Below, piece after piece: positions 1 to 6,836 of a DNA stretch of 24,329 nucleotides (positions are counted from its first letter, which is position 1; every line of letters starts with the position of its first letter). This stretch comes from Elusimicrobiota bacterium (GTDB lineage: Bacteria > CG03 > SLGR01 > JAGXOG01), in assembly GCA_027858455.1 (NCBI GenBank), contig JAQICQ010000195.1, positions 1-24,329 on the forward strand, read 5' to 3'. Made by a program: the position numbers and the translations under genes. The notes beneath the pieces are model-generated. The model did not search any database. It saw nothing but the letters and a program-made list of their open reading frames with translations, and was not told the origin of the DNA.

Positions 1-800
1 ATATTAAAGGCAAGATAGATAAACTTTTCACCTCTCCTGTTGTTGACTTGGAATATAAATACAGGGAGTTCCCCGGCAGGATTGAAAATGGAGAATTTTT
101 AATCAATGGGAATCCGTCACTTGCCGGTAAAATCCGGACAAAAAACAACAGATTAAATATAGGCATTCATCTTGATTTGACAGAAAGCAGTATAAGTTAC
201 AAAGATATATATAAAAAAAGCCTCTCTGAAAAGTTAACACTGCAGGGCGGATTATTTTACAATAAAGGCAACATTGATATCAGTTGGTATCTATTAGAAC
301 TTCCCGGAGCATCTTTGTCAGGTACCGGGTCAATCTTAAATACCGGCGAGACCATAATTAATATAATCGGTGAAGAAATAGATCTAAACAAGTTAAGAAA
401 TAATTTTTCATTTATTAAAAAATATGTAACCGGCGGAACTATGAATACGAGAAGCACTTTTAATTATTCCGGTGATGGTCCCGATATGGATATTTACTTT
501 GATGTAGACAATATGAGCATTATGAATTTTCCGGGATTAACAAAATTGTATGAAAAACTGGCAGATAAGACAAAAAAAAGATTTGATATTAATAATACAA
601 CCGCTAAGTTAAAACTTACAAAAGAAAAACTTCAGCTTGATAATATTGAACTGACAGGAGATGATCTTGAAGGCACCGGCAAAGGATATTATATATGGGG
701 GGAAGAAGTTAACTTTGTGTTCTATCCACGCATAGAGGACAGAAAAATAGGGCTCAGAGTATACGGAAGCACCGATAATATTAAAGTTGGTTTGAAATAG
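1..800 (+). CDS. AsmA-like protein, C-terminal fragment (5' end outside window)
   Basis: The reading frame is open from base 3 with no stop upstream, so this is the C-terminal part (about 265 residues) of a larger protein. A TTG at 48 is only an internal possible start. The protein is rich in beta-strand patterns with alternating polar and hydrophobic residues. Near the end it reads ITGDDLEGTGKGYYIWGEE-like, followed by a short strand and the terminal IKVGLK. This resembles the C-terminal domain of AsmA/DUF3971-type proteins, which are envelope proteins linked to lipid transport between the membranes of diderms. No membrane anchor is visible because the N-terminus is missing. The last two sense codons double as the -35 box of the tRNA-Ser promoter. 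The family call rests on overall pattern rather than a diagnostic motif. Other beta-rich envelope proteins remain possible. Confidence 0.55.
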   Translation, partial: IKGKIDKLFTSPVVDLEYKYREFPGRIENGEFLINGNPSLAGKIRTKNNRLNIGIHLDLTESSISYKDIYKKSLSEKLTLQGGLFYNKGNIDISWYLLELPGASLSGTGSILNTGETIINIIGEEIDLNKLRNNFSFIKKYVTGGTMNTRSTFNYSGDGPDMDIYFDVDNMSIMNFPGLTKLYEKLADKTKKRFDINNTTAKLKLTKEKLQLDNIELTGDDLEGTGKGYYIWGEEVNFVFYPRIEDRKIGLRVYGSTDNIKVGLK

Positions 801-819
801 TTTTTCATTAAAGTATAAT
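792..819 (+). promoter_or_regulatory. Predicted sigma70-type promoter of tRNA-Ser
   Basis: TTGAAA (792-797) and TATAAT (814-819) are separated by 16 nt. The -10 box ends 7 nt before 827, so transcription would begin at or next to the mature tRNA 5' end. The -35 box is made of the last two sense codons of the upstream gene. Confidence 0.6.
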
Positions 820-826
820 AATCAGC

Positions 827-916
827 GGAGAGGTGCGAGAGCGGTCGAATCGGCCCGCCTGGAAAGCGAGTGACTCTTTTTAGGGTCCGTGGGTTCGAAT
901 CCCACCCTCTCCGCCA
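827..916 (+). tRNA. tRNA-Ser(GGA), CCA encoded
   Basis: The acceptor stem GGAGAGG (827-833) pairs with CCTCTCC (906-912). It is followed by discriminator G913 and an encoded CCA (914-916). The anticodon loop CTGGAAA places anticodon GGA at 861-863, reading UCC and UCU serine codons. A long variable arm, GACTC/GGGTC closing a T-rich loop, is the class II hallmark of serine tRNAs. The T arm is GTGGG-TTCGAAT-CCCAC. The anticodon stem contains one C-A mismatch. The gene has its own promoter immediately upstream, and part of its 3' end is duplicated 125 bp downstream. Confidence 0.96.
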
Positions 917-920
917 TTTT
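897..920 (+). repeat. Direct repeat copy 1: tRNA-Ser 3' end
   Basis: This 24-bp stretch spans the end of the T loop, the 3' half of the T stem, the 3' acceptor strand, the discriminator, CCA and ATTTT. It recurs without mismatch at 1022-1045. The flanking bases differ between the copies (C896 versus G1021 on the left, C921 versus T1046 on the right), so the match has sharp boundaries. Confidence 0.95.
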
Positions 921-1021
921 CAAATAATGGATTCGAAGGAATGTTTTCGCATGCATAAGCATGAAAAGCAAGCGTCAGAAAATATTCCCGGCTTTTAAGG
1001 CGCCGATAGGCGGCTGAAAAG
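921..1021 (+). repeat. 101-bp spacer with two hairpins between the tRNA 3'-end repeats
   Basis: First hairpin: arms GAATGTTTTC (939-948) and GAAAATATTC (978-987) pair over 10 positions, one being a G-U wobble. A smaller CATGC-ATAA-GCATG stem sits inside. Second hairpin: CGCC-GATA-GGCG (1001-1012), flanked by outer CTTTT (992-996) and AAAAG (1017-1021). No open reading frame is credible here. The spacer could be a structured transcript processed from the tRNA precursor, or the remnant of a small mobile element. Confidence 0.6.
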
Positions 1022-1045
1022 GAATCCCACCCTCTCCGCCATTTT
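1022..1045 (+). repeat. Direct repeat copy 2: orphan tRNA-Ser 3' end
   Basis: A perfect 24-bp copy of 897-920 with no tRNA 5' half attached, giving a repeat period of 125 bp. The layout matches either an attachment-site duplication left by an integrated element, or the tRNA-derived repeats seen downstream of E. coli tyrT (rtT). The sequence alone does not distinguish the two. Confidence 0.93.
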
Positions 1046-1135
1046 TCTCACCTCGCACTTTCTGAAAATCCGGCAATTCATTAGGTATAATAATTCTAAA
1101 GTTTTTCCCCTGCGGATTAGGGCTGCCAACTTTGC

Positions 1136-1465
1136 CTATTTTTCTTTAATCATGACAAGGACCATCTTGAATTTTTCTCTCGCATATACCGAATGAGGTT
1201 CGTTGGCCGGCATAATAATGACCGCCGGCGCTTCTACAAGAAACTCCTCATCATTAATTTTTATCTCGGCAGTTCCGTCAACGACCTGCAGCAGCGCGTC
1301 ATAAGGAGCGGAATGCGTGCTTAATTTTTCTCCCTCGTCAAAAGCAAATACTGTAACGGTCCCGGCGCCTTTTTTTATTATGGTCCTGCTTACAACCGAC
1401 CCCTCCTGGTAATCTACAAGGTCTCTGTAACTAAAGATTTCTGATACTAATTTTTTTTCATTCAT
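1136..1465 (-). CDS. Small single-domain cupin protein
   Basis: A 109-residue protein with a single cupin_2 beta-barrel. The second cupin motif reads APAVIIMPANEPHSVYA, with the typical Pro-x-x-x-Pro-His ending. The first motif (GEKLSTHSAPYDALLQVVDG) keeps one His but lacks the second His and Glu of the canonical metal site, so metal binding may be altered or absent. The minus-strand start is supported by AAAGGA about 7 nt upstream of the ATG. Stand-alone cupins of this kind are common in anaerobes and have no agreed function. They are often guessed to be sugar- or metabolite-binding, or stress-linked. It is transcribed convergently with tRNA-Ser and divergently from the phosphorylase gene. 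Confidence 0.85.
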   Translation of the reverse strand: MNEKKLVSEIFSYRDLVDYQEGSVVSRTIIKKGAGTVTVFAFDEGEKLSTHSAPYDALLQVVDGTAEIKINDEEFLVEAPAVIIMPANEPHSVYAREKFKMVLVMIKEK

Positions 1466-1549
1466 ATTATATTCCTTTAAGGTCCTTTCGGATCCTTTTC
1501 CGTATATCTATATTTTCAGCCCATTGCTTACATAGAATTCCATATCCCC

Positions 1550-1577
1550 ATTTTAACAAAATTTAATTTCGTATCAA
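1550..1577 (-). promoter_or_regulatory. Possible promoter of the cupin gene
   Basis: On the minus strand TTGATA (1572-1577) and TAAAAT (1550-1555) are separated by 16 nt, about 85 nt upstream of the cupin start codon. The region is AT-rich, so chance matches are likely. Confidence 0.35.
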
Positions 1578-1584
1578 ATAGAAG

Positions 1585-1830
1585 AGAACTTGCAGGCGGC
1601 TCTCCTTGAGCTTTACTCAAAAAACCGACAGCCCGATGAGGAAGGCAGCATCTCCGCCGGGTAAAAATAATAAGTTGGTTAAAAGTTACAGTAGCCAGAG
1701 GGAAAAGTACTCTTCTTTCCTCCCGATGCCTGTCGGGGGAGTTTCATGAAACAAAAATGGAGGTAAACTATGCCGCAGCCATAGAATTAAGGGGTCTTGT
1801 TTGCGGCAGTTGCTCTTACATCCCCAAGTA
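1585..1830. other. Structured intergenic region, function unknown
   Basis: The gap 1466-1926 holds no credible gene but many inverted repeats. GGCGG (1595-1599) pairs with CCGCC (1654-1658) and encloses TTGAG-CTTTA-CTCAA (1606-1620) and GATG/CATC (1635-1652), which together suggest a three-way junction. GAGGGAAA (1698-1705) can pair with TTTCCTC (1716-1722). CTCCCGA (1720-1726) can instead pair with TCGGGGGAG (1733-1741), and these two hairpins exclude each other. GTTTCATGAAAC (1741-1752) is a perfect palindrome. TGCCGCA (1771-1777) pairs with TGCGGCA (1802-1808), and GGGG in its loop (1791-1794) could pair with CCCC (1822-1825). It does not match the consensus of any riboswitch, SRP, 6S or tmRNA that I could recall. 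Confidence 0.5.
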
Positions 1831-1869
1831 AAATTATTACTTAATTTAAACGGCATATATATATTTGGG

Positions 1870-1898
1870 TTGACATTGCATTTCTTAAAAAATATGAT
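1870..1898 (+). promoter_or_regulatory. Strong sigma70-type promoter of the phosphorylase gene
   Basis: A perfect TTGACA (1870-1875), a 17-nt spacer and TATGAT (1893-1898), which has five of six consensus bases. Transcription would start near 1905, leaving a leader of about 22 nt that carries AAGGAG (1916-1921) 5 nt before the ATG. Confidence 0.8.
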
Positions 1899-1926
1899 TA
1901 TAAGATAGCAAGGATAAGGAGACACC

Positions 1927-4900
1927 ATGTGTATAGAGGAAAAAATTTCGTATAACGTAGACGATAAAAAGAATTTTGTAATACAAAACTATAACTGCTC
2001 AAAATCATTTGCAAGTTTCTTTCCCGGTATAGCCGGGAGGATGGGTGCGCCGCTTTGGACTTACTATGTAAACCGCGGACAAGGGGTCTGCAGTATGGGG
2101 GTTAAGAATAAAGACCACCAGATTATGGAGTTTTTATCTTTTAATAAAGCAGTTCAGATGATAGAGTCTCAGGGGTTCAGGACTTTCCTGAAAAAAGACG
2201 GAGGTTCGCTGTGGGAACCGTTTAAAAAATCCGGTTCATCCGAAAGGCAGAAGATGTTTGTCACATCGGATAAATTAACTATTGAAGATACTGACAAAGA
2301 AGGTGAGATAACCGTCCGGGTGGAGTATTTTCAGCTTCCCGGCGAAAAGATCCCGGCGCTTGTAAGAAAAGTAGATATAAAAAATATATCCGGCCGCAAG
2401 TTAAATGTTGATATAGTTGACGGCCTGGCAAGAATCCTTCCTTACGGCACAGACCGGCAGGCTGTAAATGTTATACCGCGTCATATAGAAGGGCTGATGC
2501 AGGTTTATGATTATAAAGGCATACCTTTATACCGTTTAAAGATAAATCCGGAAGATAAACCTGAGATAGAACGGCTCGAAGGCAATAATTTTTATTTTAC
2601 ATTTGATGTCTCAACCGGTGAAATTTTGCGGGATAAATATTTAGTAGACCCATACACCGTATTTAAAAATTCTAAAAATTACGATTACCCGTATAACTTT
2701 AAAGAAAAAACTTCCGAAGAAATTATCTCTTCCAAACAGATACGTAAAAATAAGACTCCTTCGGCTTTCACCGCACTTTCTAAAGAAATTAAATCCGGAG
2801 AGAGTTTAAAATTCTATTCGGTTACGGGGTATGCCGCATCAGAGAAACTTCTTGAGGATTTTACCGGCCGGGCCGAATCGGAAGAGTATTTCATCAGGAA
2901 AGAGGAAGAAATAGGGGAAATTATAGGCAAGATTAAAAACAATATTCTTACAGTATCGCAAAATGATAAATTTAACGAGTATGCCGGGCAGACCTTTATG
3001 GATAATGTACTTCGGGGAGGGATGCCGGTAGTGTTTGATACCGCCGGAGGAAAAGAAACTTTTTACCTTTATTCCAGGCAGAACGGCGATCTGGAGAGGG
3101 ACTATCATGATTTTGTAATAGAACCGACTTACTATTCTCAGGGTAACGGCCATTACAGATGCATAATTCAAAACAGGCGCATGGATAATTTCTTTGTCCC
3201 GGAGATAAAAGATGCAAATATTAAATTTTTCTTAAATGCAATGCAGACAGACGGTTATAATCCGATAGAGGTACGAAGCACCACCTATACAATAACCGAC
3301 ATTAAGGGTTTTAAAAAATGGATAGGTAAAAATATAAATGATAATAATAAGGAAATCCGCAAAGAGTTAGAGGCGCTGACTTTGGGAGAGTTTATGCCCG
3401 GTGAAATAGCAATGCTGTTAGAGAGCGACAAATTAATGCGCGAGGTGTTGTCTTTCAGCACGCAGAATGTAAATATAGACCTTCATTCCCGGCTCGGATA
3501 CTGGATAGACCACTGGAGTTATAATCTTGATTTAATAGAGGCCTATTTAGGTATTTATCCTGATAAACTTGAAGAACTTTTATTTAATGAGGCATACACT
3601 TTTTATGATAATCCCGACCGCCTTTTGCCCCGCGAAGAAAAATATATACTTAAAGACGGCAAAGTGCGCCAGTACGATTCAATATACAGGGATGAGAAGA
3701 GAAAAGAAGATATAAGCTTACGGGAAACCGCTCCTAAAATTGTACGGACAAAGTACGGCGCAGGTAAAATATATAAAACAAATTTAATTGTTAAACTTCT
3801 TACGCTTACGGGAAACCGCATCGCAGCGCTTGACGCGCAAAACAGAGGTTACGAAATGGACGCAAATAAACCCGGTTGGAATGATTCTATAAACGGTTTG
3901 CCGGGGATACTTGGTTCTTCGCTCTGTCATACATTTGAACTTACGAGATATTGTAGGTTTTTAAAGGAGAAACTTTCTGACTTCGGTTCTAAAGAGATAG
4001 ATGTTTTTTCCGAGCTGAAAGAATTTATGGATAAACTGTCCCCCCTCATGAAAGAGCGTTTCCGAAAAGAAATGTCCCTAAAAGAAGACAAGAAATACAG
4101 GTTTAAATTCTGGGACGAGAGCCATACCGCAAAAGAAGAGTACCGCAAAAAAACAGTTGAAGGTGTGTCGGGGAAGGAAAAAAAGGTCAGGATAAAAGAT
4201 ATAGTTGACTTTCTAAGCGCAGCCGAAGAACTCCTTACAAGTGTCGTTTCAGAAAAGAATTCAGACAGGGTCTTTAACAAAGAGGGAATTCCGTACACTT
4301 ATTTTATAAATGACGCAGCTGCCTGGGATGAGACGGGAAAGAAAGATTCCAATGGGAACAAACTTGTCCGGGTTAAAGAGTTCAATCAGCGCCCGGTTAC
4401 TCCTTTTCTTGAAGGCCCGACCAGATTTTTAAGGGTTTATCCGGAAAGGGCTAAAGAGATTTACGATAATATACGTTCGAGCCGGCTCTTTGACCCTAAA
4501 CTTAAATCTTACCGCAACAACGAAACCCTTGAAGACGAAACATTTGAGATAGGAAGAATTAAGGCCTGGGGCAGGGGCTGGATAGAGAATGAATCCCTCT
4601 ATACTCATATGCTTTTCAAATATATGCTTGCTGTTTTAAAGAGTGGCCTCTATGAAGAGTTTTTTAGCGATATTAAAAATTTTCTTATGCCTTTCCTGGA
4701 CCCGAAAGTTTACGGACGGAGCATATTTGAGAATGTCTCATTTATAGTTTCCTCTGCTTTTGAAGATGAAAAGATGCATGGGCAGGGCCTTCAGGCCCGC
4801 CTCAGCGGCTCAACCTGCGAATTTATAAATATGTGGGCCATAATGACTTCCGGGGAAAATCCATTTATAACCGATGAAACCGGCAAGTTAAAATTAATGT

Positions 4901-5220
4901 TTACCCCAAAACTTCCCGGCGAATTTTTTACTTCTGAGCCGAAAACAGCCGAGTTTTATAAACCGGAAAGAAGAGGTATTGAGAAAATTGAAGTTCCGGC
5001 CGGCACTTTTGCCTTTAAGTTTTTAAACTCTGCTTTTGTTGTATATCACAATCCCGGCAGAAAAAACACCTACGGCGCTGATGCTGTTTCGGTAAAAAGT
5101 TACAAACTTGTTTTTAACGACGGTACTCAAAAAGAGATAAAGTCCGCCGCCATAGATACCGCAGATGCTGCGGCGGTAAGAAATAAAAAGGTGCGCCGTA
5201 TAGATGCATTTCTTAAATAA
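1927..5220 (+). CDS. Large GH94-clan glycoside phosphorylase (GH161/GH149-like)
   Basis: A 1097-residue protein, much longer than typical cellobiose phosphorylases (about 800 residues). The N-terminal half is a beta-sandwich and includes SFFPGIAGRMGAPLW and YVNRGQG, which I associate with long beta-glucan phosphorylases annotated as cellobiose phosphorylase-like. Further motifs are MDANKPGWNDSINGLPG (from residue 644, aligning with the catalytic loop of the (alpha/alpha)6 barrel in GH94), EGPTRF (829-834) and MHGQGLQARLSG (from 950), followed by STCEFINMW, which likely forms the phosphate pocket. By family, it would reversibly phosphorolyse a beta-glucoside or beta-1,3-gluco-oligosaccharide to a sugar 1-phosphate in the cytoplasm. 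No signal peptide is seen. The start is fixed by a good promoter and Shine-Dalgarno. Substrate and exact GH number are uncertain. Confidence 0.8.
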   Translation: MCIEEKISYNVDDKKNFVIQNYNCSKSFASFFPGIAGRMGAPLWTYYVNRGQGVCSMGVKNKDHQIMEFLSFNKAVQMIESQGFRTFLKKDGGSLWEPFKKSGSSERQKMFVTSDKLTIEDTDKEGEITVRVEYFQLPGEKIPALVRKVDIKNISGRKLNVDIVDGLARILPYGTDRQAVNVIPRHIEGLMQVYDYKGIPLYRLKINPEDKPEIERLEGNNFYFTFDVSTGEILRDKYLVDPYTVFKNSKNYDYPYNFKEKTSEEIISSKQIRKNKTPSAFTALSKEIKSGESLKFYSVTGYAASEKLLEDFTGRAESEEYFIRKEEEIGEIIGKIKNNILTVSQNDKFNEYAGQTFMDNVLRGGMPVVFDTAGGKETFYLYSRQNGDLERDYHDFVIEPTYYSQGNGHYRCIIQNRRMDNFFVPEIKDANIKFFLNAMQTDGYNPIEVRSTTYTITDIKGFKKWIGKNINDNNKEIRKELEALTLGEFMPGEIAMLLESDKLMREVLSFSTQNVNIDLHSRLGYWIDHWSYNLDLIEAYLGIYPDKLEELLFNEAYTFYDNPDRLLPREEKYILKDGKVRQYDSIYRDEKRKEDISLRETAPKIVRTKYGAGKIYKTNLIVKLLTLTGNRIAALDAQNRGYEMDANKPGWNDSINGLPGILGSSLCHTFELTRYCRFLKEKLSDFGSKEIDVFSELKEFMDKLSPLMKERFRKEMSLKEDKKYRFKFWDESHTAKEEYRKKTVEGVSGKEKKVRIKDIVDFLSAAEELLTSVVSEKNSDRVFNKEGIPYTYFINDAAAWDETGKKDSNGNKLVRVKEFNQRPVTPFLEGPTRFLRVYPERAKEIYDNIRSSRLFDPKLKSYRNNETLEDETFEIGRIKAWGRGWIENESLYTHMLFKYMLAVLKSGLYEEFFSDIKNFLMPFLDPKVYGRSIFENVSFIVSSAFEDEKMHGQGLQARLSGSTCEFINMWAIMTSGENPFITDETGKLKLMFTPKLPGEFFTSEPKTAEFYKPERRGIEKIEVPAGTFAFKFLNSAFVVYHNPGRKNTYGADAVSVKSYKLVFNDGTQKEIKSAAIDTADAAAVRNKKVRRIDAFLK

Positions 5221-5223
5221 GTT

Positions 5224-6099
5224 ATGACCTCCTGGTTCCCATATGTTGTCGCGGCAACTGTTGCATACGGTTTTGTAAATTTTATATACAAAATCAGCGC
5301 GCATTACGGATATTCAAGTTTAAGAATTCTTAATTTCCAGGCGCTGACCATATCGGTAATATCCGGTGTAGTAATAATTTTTAAATCTCCGGGACTTAAT
5401 AACTTAAACTATCTCTTAATCCTGGCGGCGGTTAATTCTCTTTTTTTTGCGGTCGGGACCACCCTTAAAATAACTTCCTTAAAATTTATTCCGGTTAACG
5501 TGGCAATGCCTATGGGGAAATTAAAAACGGTTTTTGTAATGGGAATAGGACTCATCTTTTTTTCCGACCGTCCGTCTTTTAACCAGGCGGTGGGAATGGT
5601 TCTGGCTCTGGCTACGGTATTTATGCTGGCCCGGCCTTCCGGTAAAAAGATGACTGCCGAGCAAAAAAATGTTCATCTGAAAGGAATTTTTCTGATACTT
5701 TCTGCCGCGGCGGCTATTGCAATATCTATTACCGCCGGAAAGATAGCCTCGGGTAAAGTAGATAAAATGACTTATATATGGCTCTCCTATACACTTGTGT
5801 TTATCTATACTTATTTAACCAAAAGATTTATTGTGAATTCCGGAACTGTATTTAAGGGTGCCGACAAGCGGTTGATAACATTAGGAGTTGTGGTAGGGGT
5901 ATTAAATCTTGCCGGATATTACCTCATTCTTAAAGCATGGGAATACGGGCCGCTTTCTCTGGTTCAGGGAATATTTTCTCTCTCCATGGTAATAACCATA
6001 ATTCTTGCCGCTATTATATATAAAGAAAAGTTAACTCCAATCAAAATTATTGCTGTCATAAGCGCGATTACGGCAGCCCTATTTATTAAAGGCTGTTAA
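5224..6099 (+). CDS. EamA/DMT-superfamily permease
   Basis: A 291-residue, very hydrophobic protein with about ten predicted membrane helices in two EamA repeats (roughly residues 1-137 and 150-290). The hydrophilic KKMTAEQKNVH segment near residue 140 marks the middle. The second repeat ends with the family-like EYGPLSLVQGIFSLSMVITIILAAIIYKE arrangement. The ATG lies 3 nt after the phosphorylase stop without a Shine-Dalgarno, so it is probably translated by coupling and co-transcribed with that gene. DMT permeases move amino acids, nucleotide sugars or other small metabolites. The pairing with a phosphorylase makes a sugar-related solute possible, but nothing in the sequence identifies it. 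Confidence 0.85.
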   Translation: MTSWFPYVVAATVAYGFVNFIYKISAHYGYSSLRILNFQALTISVISGVVIIFKSPGLNNLNYLLILAAVNSLFFAVGTTLKITSLKFIPVNVAMPMGKLKTVFVMGIGLIFFSDRPSFNQAVGMVLALATVFMLARPSGKKMTAEQKNVHLKGIFLILSAAAAIAISITAGKIASGKVDKMTYIWLSYTLVFIYTYLTKRFIVNSGTVFKGADKRLITLGVVVGVLNLAGYYLILKAWEYGPLSLVQGIFSLSMVITIILAAIIYKEKLTPIKIIAVISAITAALFIKGC

Positions 6100-6293
6100 C
6101 TTATTTATAAAATCCGCCGTCAAGTTAGCGCATACTAAAAAGTATGCGTAACTTCCAGAGGATGCGCCCACAGCCCTTTGGCAGACACAAAAAGTTCACA
6201 GGAAAAGGAAATTCCTATAGTATAGATTTAGTTAGGTGCCGTAATAAAGCGCAGTTATAGTTTTGATTTCTGTAATATTATAACTACTTAAAC
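6100..6293. other. Intergenic region between the permease and the rimP promoter
   Basis: No credible gene. It contains one strong hairpin (6122-6154, listed separately), and otherwise AT-rich sequence up to the rimP promoter. Confidence 0.6.
6122..6154. repeat. Long hairpin after the permease gene
   Basis: AAGTTA (6122-6127) plus CGCATACT (6129-6136) pairs with AGTATGCG (6141-6148) plus TAACTT (6149-6154). That is 14 base pairs with one bulged G and an AAAA loop. No T run follows on the plus strand, so a simple intrinsic terminator is unlikely. A transcript 3'-end stabiliser or a palindromic repeat unit fits better. Confidence 0.65.
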
Positions 6294-6322
6294 TTGCATA
6301 AAAGTTTTTAATGTGATAGTAT
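6294..6322 (+). promoter_or_regulatory. Predicted promoter of the rimP-nusA-infB operon
   Basis: TTGCAT (6294-6299), a 17-nt spacer and TAGTAT (6317-6322). The start site would be near 6329. The transcript would then begin about 9 nt before the terminator hairpin at 6338. Confidence 0.5.
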
Positions 6323-6337
6323 GGCTTATGTTGAGAT

Positions 6338-6365
6338 GTGGCAATTTTATTGCCACTTTTTTTTT
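6338..6365 (+). terminator. Intrinsic terminator/attenuator in the rimP leader
   Basis: GTGGCAA (6338-6344), loop TTTTA, TTGCCAC (6350-6356), then nine T residues (6357-6365). The 7-bp stem is perfect and the T tract is uninterrupted. It ends only 3 nt before the preferred rimP ATG at 6369 and lies downstream of the predicted promoter, so it should control read-through into the operon. In Bacillus subtilis the corresponding operon is known to be autoregulated by NusA-dependent termination ahead of rimP. The same logic is inferred here. Confidence 0.85.
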
Positions 6366-6368
6366 AAT

Positions 6369-6836
6369 ATGAGCATAACTAAAGAATTAACCGATATAGT
6401 AAGTGAAGTAGTCCGCAAAAACGGATACGAGTTTGTGGAACTTAAATACGGCAAAAGGGGCCGCAAATGGTTTCTTCAGGTATTTGCCGATAAAGAAAAA
6501 GGTATAGCTCTTCAGGATTGCAGGCTTATTTCGGAGAAACTTGGTTACGAGCTGGACAGGCATGAGGATCTCTTAAAGCATGCTTACAGCCTTGAGGTTT
6601 CTTCGCCGGGATTAGACCGGCCGTTAAAAAATATATCGGATTTTAAAAGATATATAGGAAAAAATATAAATATCCGGCTTTTTAATCCGGTAAACGATAA
6701 TCGGGAATGGGCCGGCAAAATCATTAAATCGGAAGACAGGAAAGTTTTTATAGTAAATAACAAAGGAGAAAACCAGTCGTTTGATATAGAAAATAAAGCA
6801 TCAGCTAAACTGGAATTAAATATAAATGAAATCTAA
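6369..6836 (+). CDS. rimP: Ribosome maturation factor RimP
   Basis: RimP assists assembly of the 30S subunit. From the ATG at 6369 the protein has 155 residues, the usual length. It has the N-terminal alpha/beta domain (ELTDIVSEVVRKNGYEFVELKY) and the family motif SLEVSSPGLDRPL, followed by the C-terminal SH3-like domain. An in-frame ATG at 6321 would add 16 residues, but these are encoded by the terminator stem and T tract and overlap the -10 box. The shorter start is therefore preferred, although it has no Shine-Dalgarno. The stop overlaps the nusA start by 11 nt. It heads the conserved rimP-nusA-infB-rbfA operon. Confidence 0.93.
   Translation: MSITKELTDIVSEVVRKNGYEFVELKYGKRGRKWFLQVFADKEKGIALQDCRLISEKLGYELDRHEDLLKHAYSLEVSSPGLDRPLKNISDFKRYIGKNINIRLFNPVNDNREWAGKIIKSEDRKVFIVNNKGENQSFDIENKASAKLELNINEI

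Noticed and set aside
1086..1091. TATAAT box in the tRNA-cupin gap, plus strand
   Set aside because: No acceptable -35 lies 16-18 nt upstream, and the only downstream gene is on the other strand.
1590..1665. SRP RNA, ZTP, cyclic di-GMP or fluoride riboswitch
   Set aside because: Fragments such as GAGGAAGGCAGC and CCGCCGGG recall these, but the full conserved cores (GGAA tetraloop with flanking helix, aptamer loops) are missing on both strands.
1686..1928. 80-residue minus-strand open frame upstream of the phosphorylase gene
   Set aside because: It overlaps the strong promoter and the hairpins, has no Shine-Dalgarno, and its sequence (Cys/Phe/Pro-rich, irregular) resembles no protein family.
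6192..6206. 15-bp word AAGTTCACAGGAAAA shared with 23357-23371
   Set aside because: In 24 kb of AT-rich DNA a 15-bp match is close to chance expectation, and the flanks do not align.
6321..6368. Upstream ATG as the rimP start
   Set aside because: It would translate through the terminator stem and T tract, overlaps the predicted -10 box and adds residues (AYVEMWQFYCHFFFN) unlike RimP.
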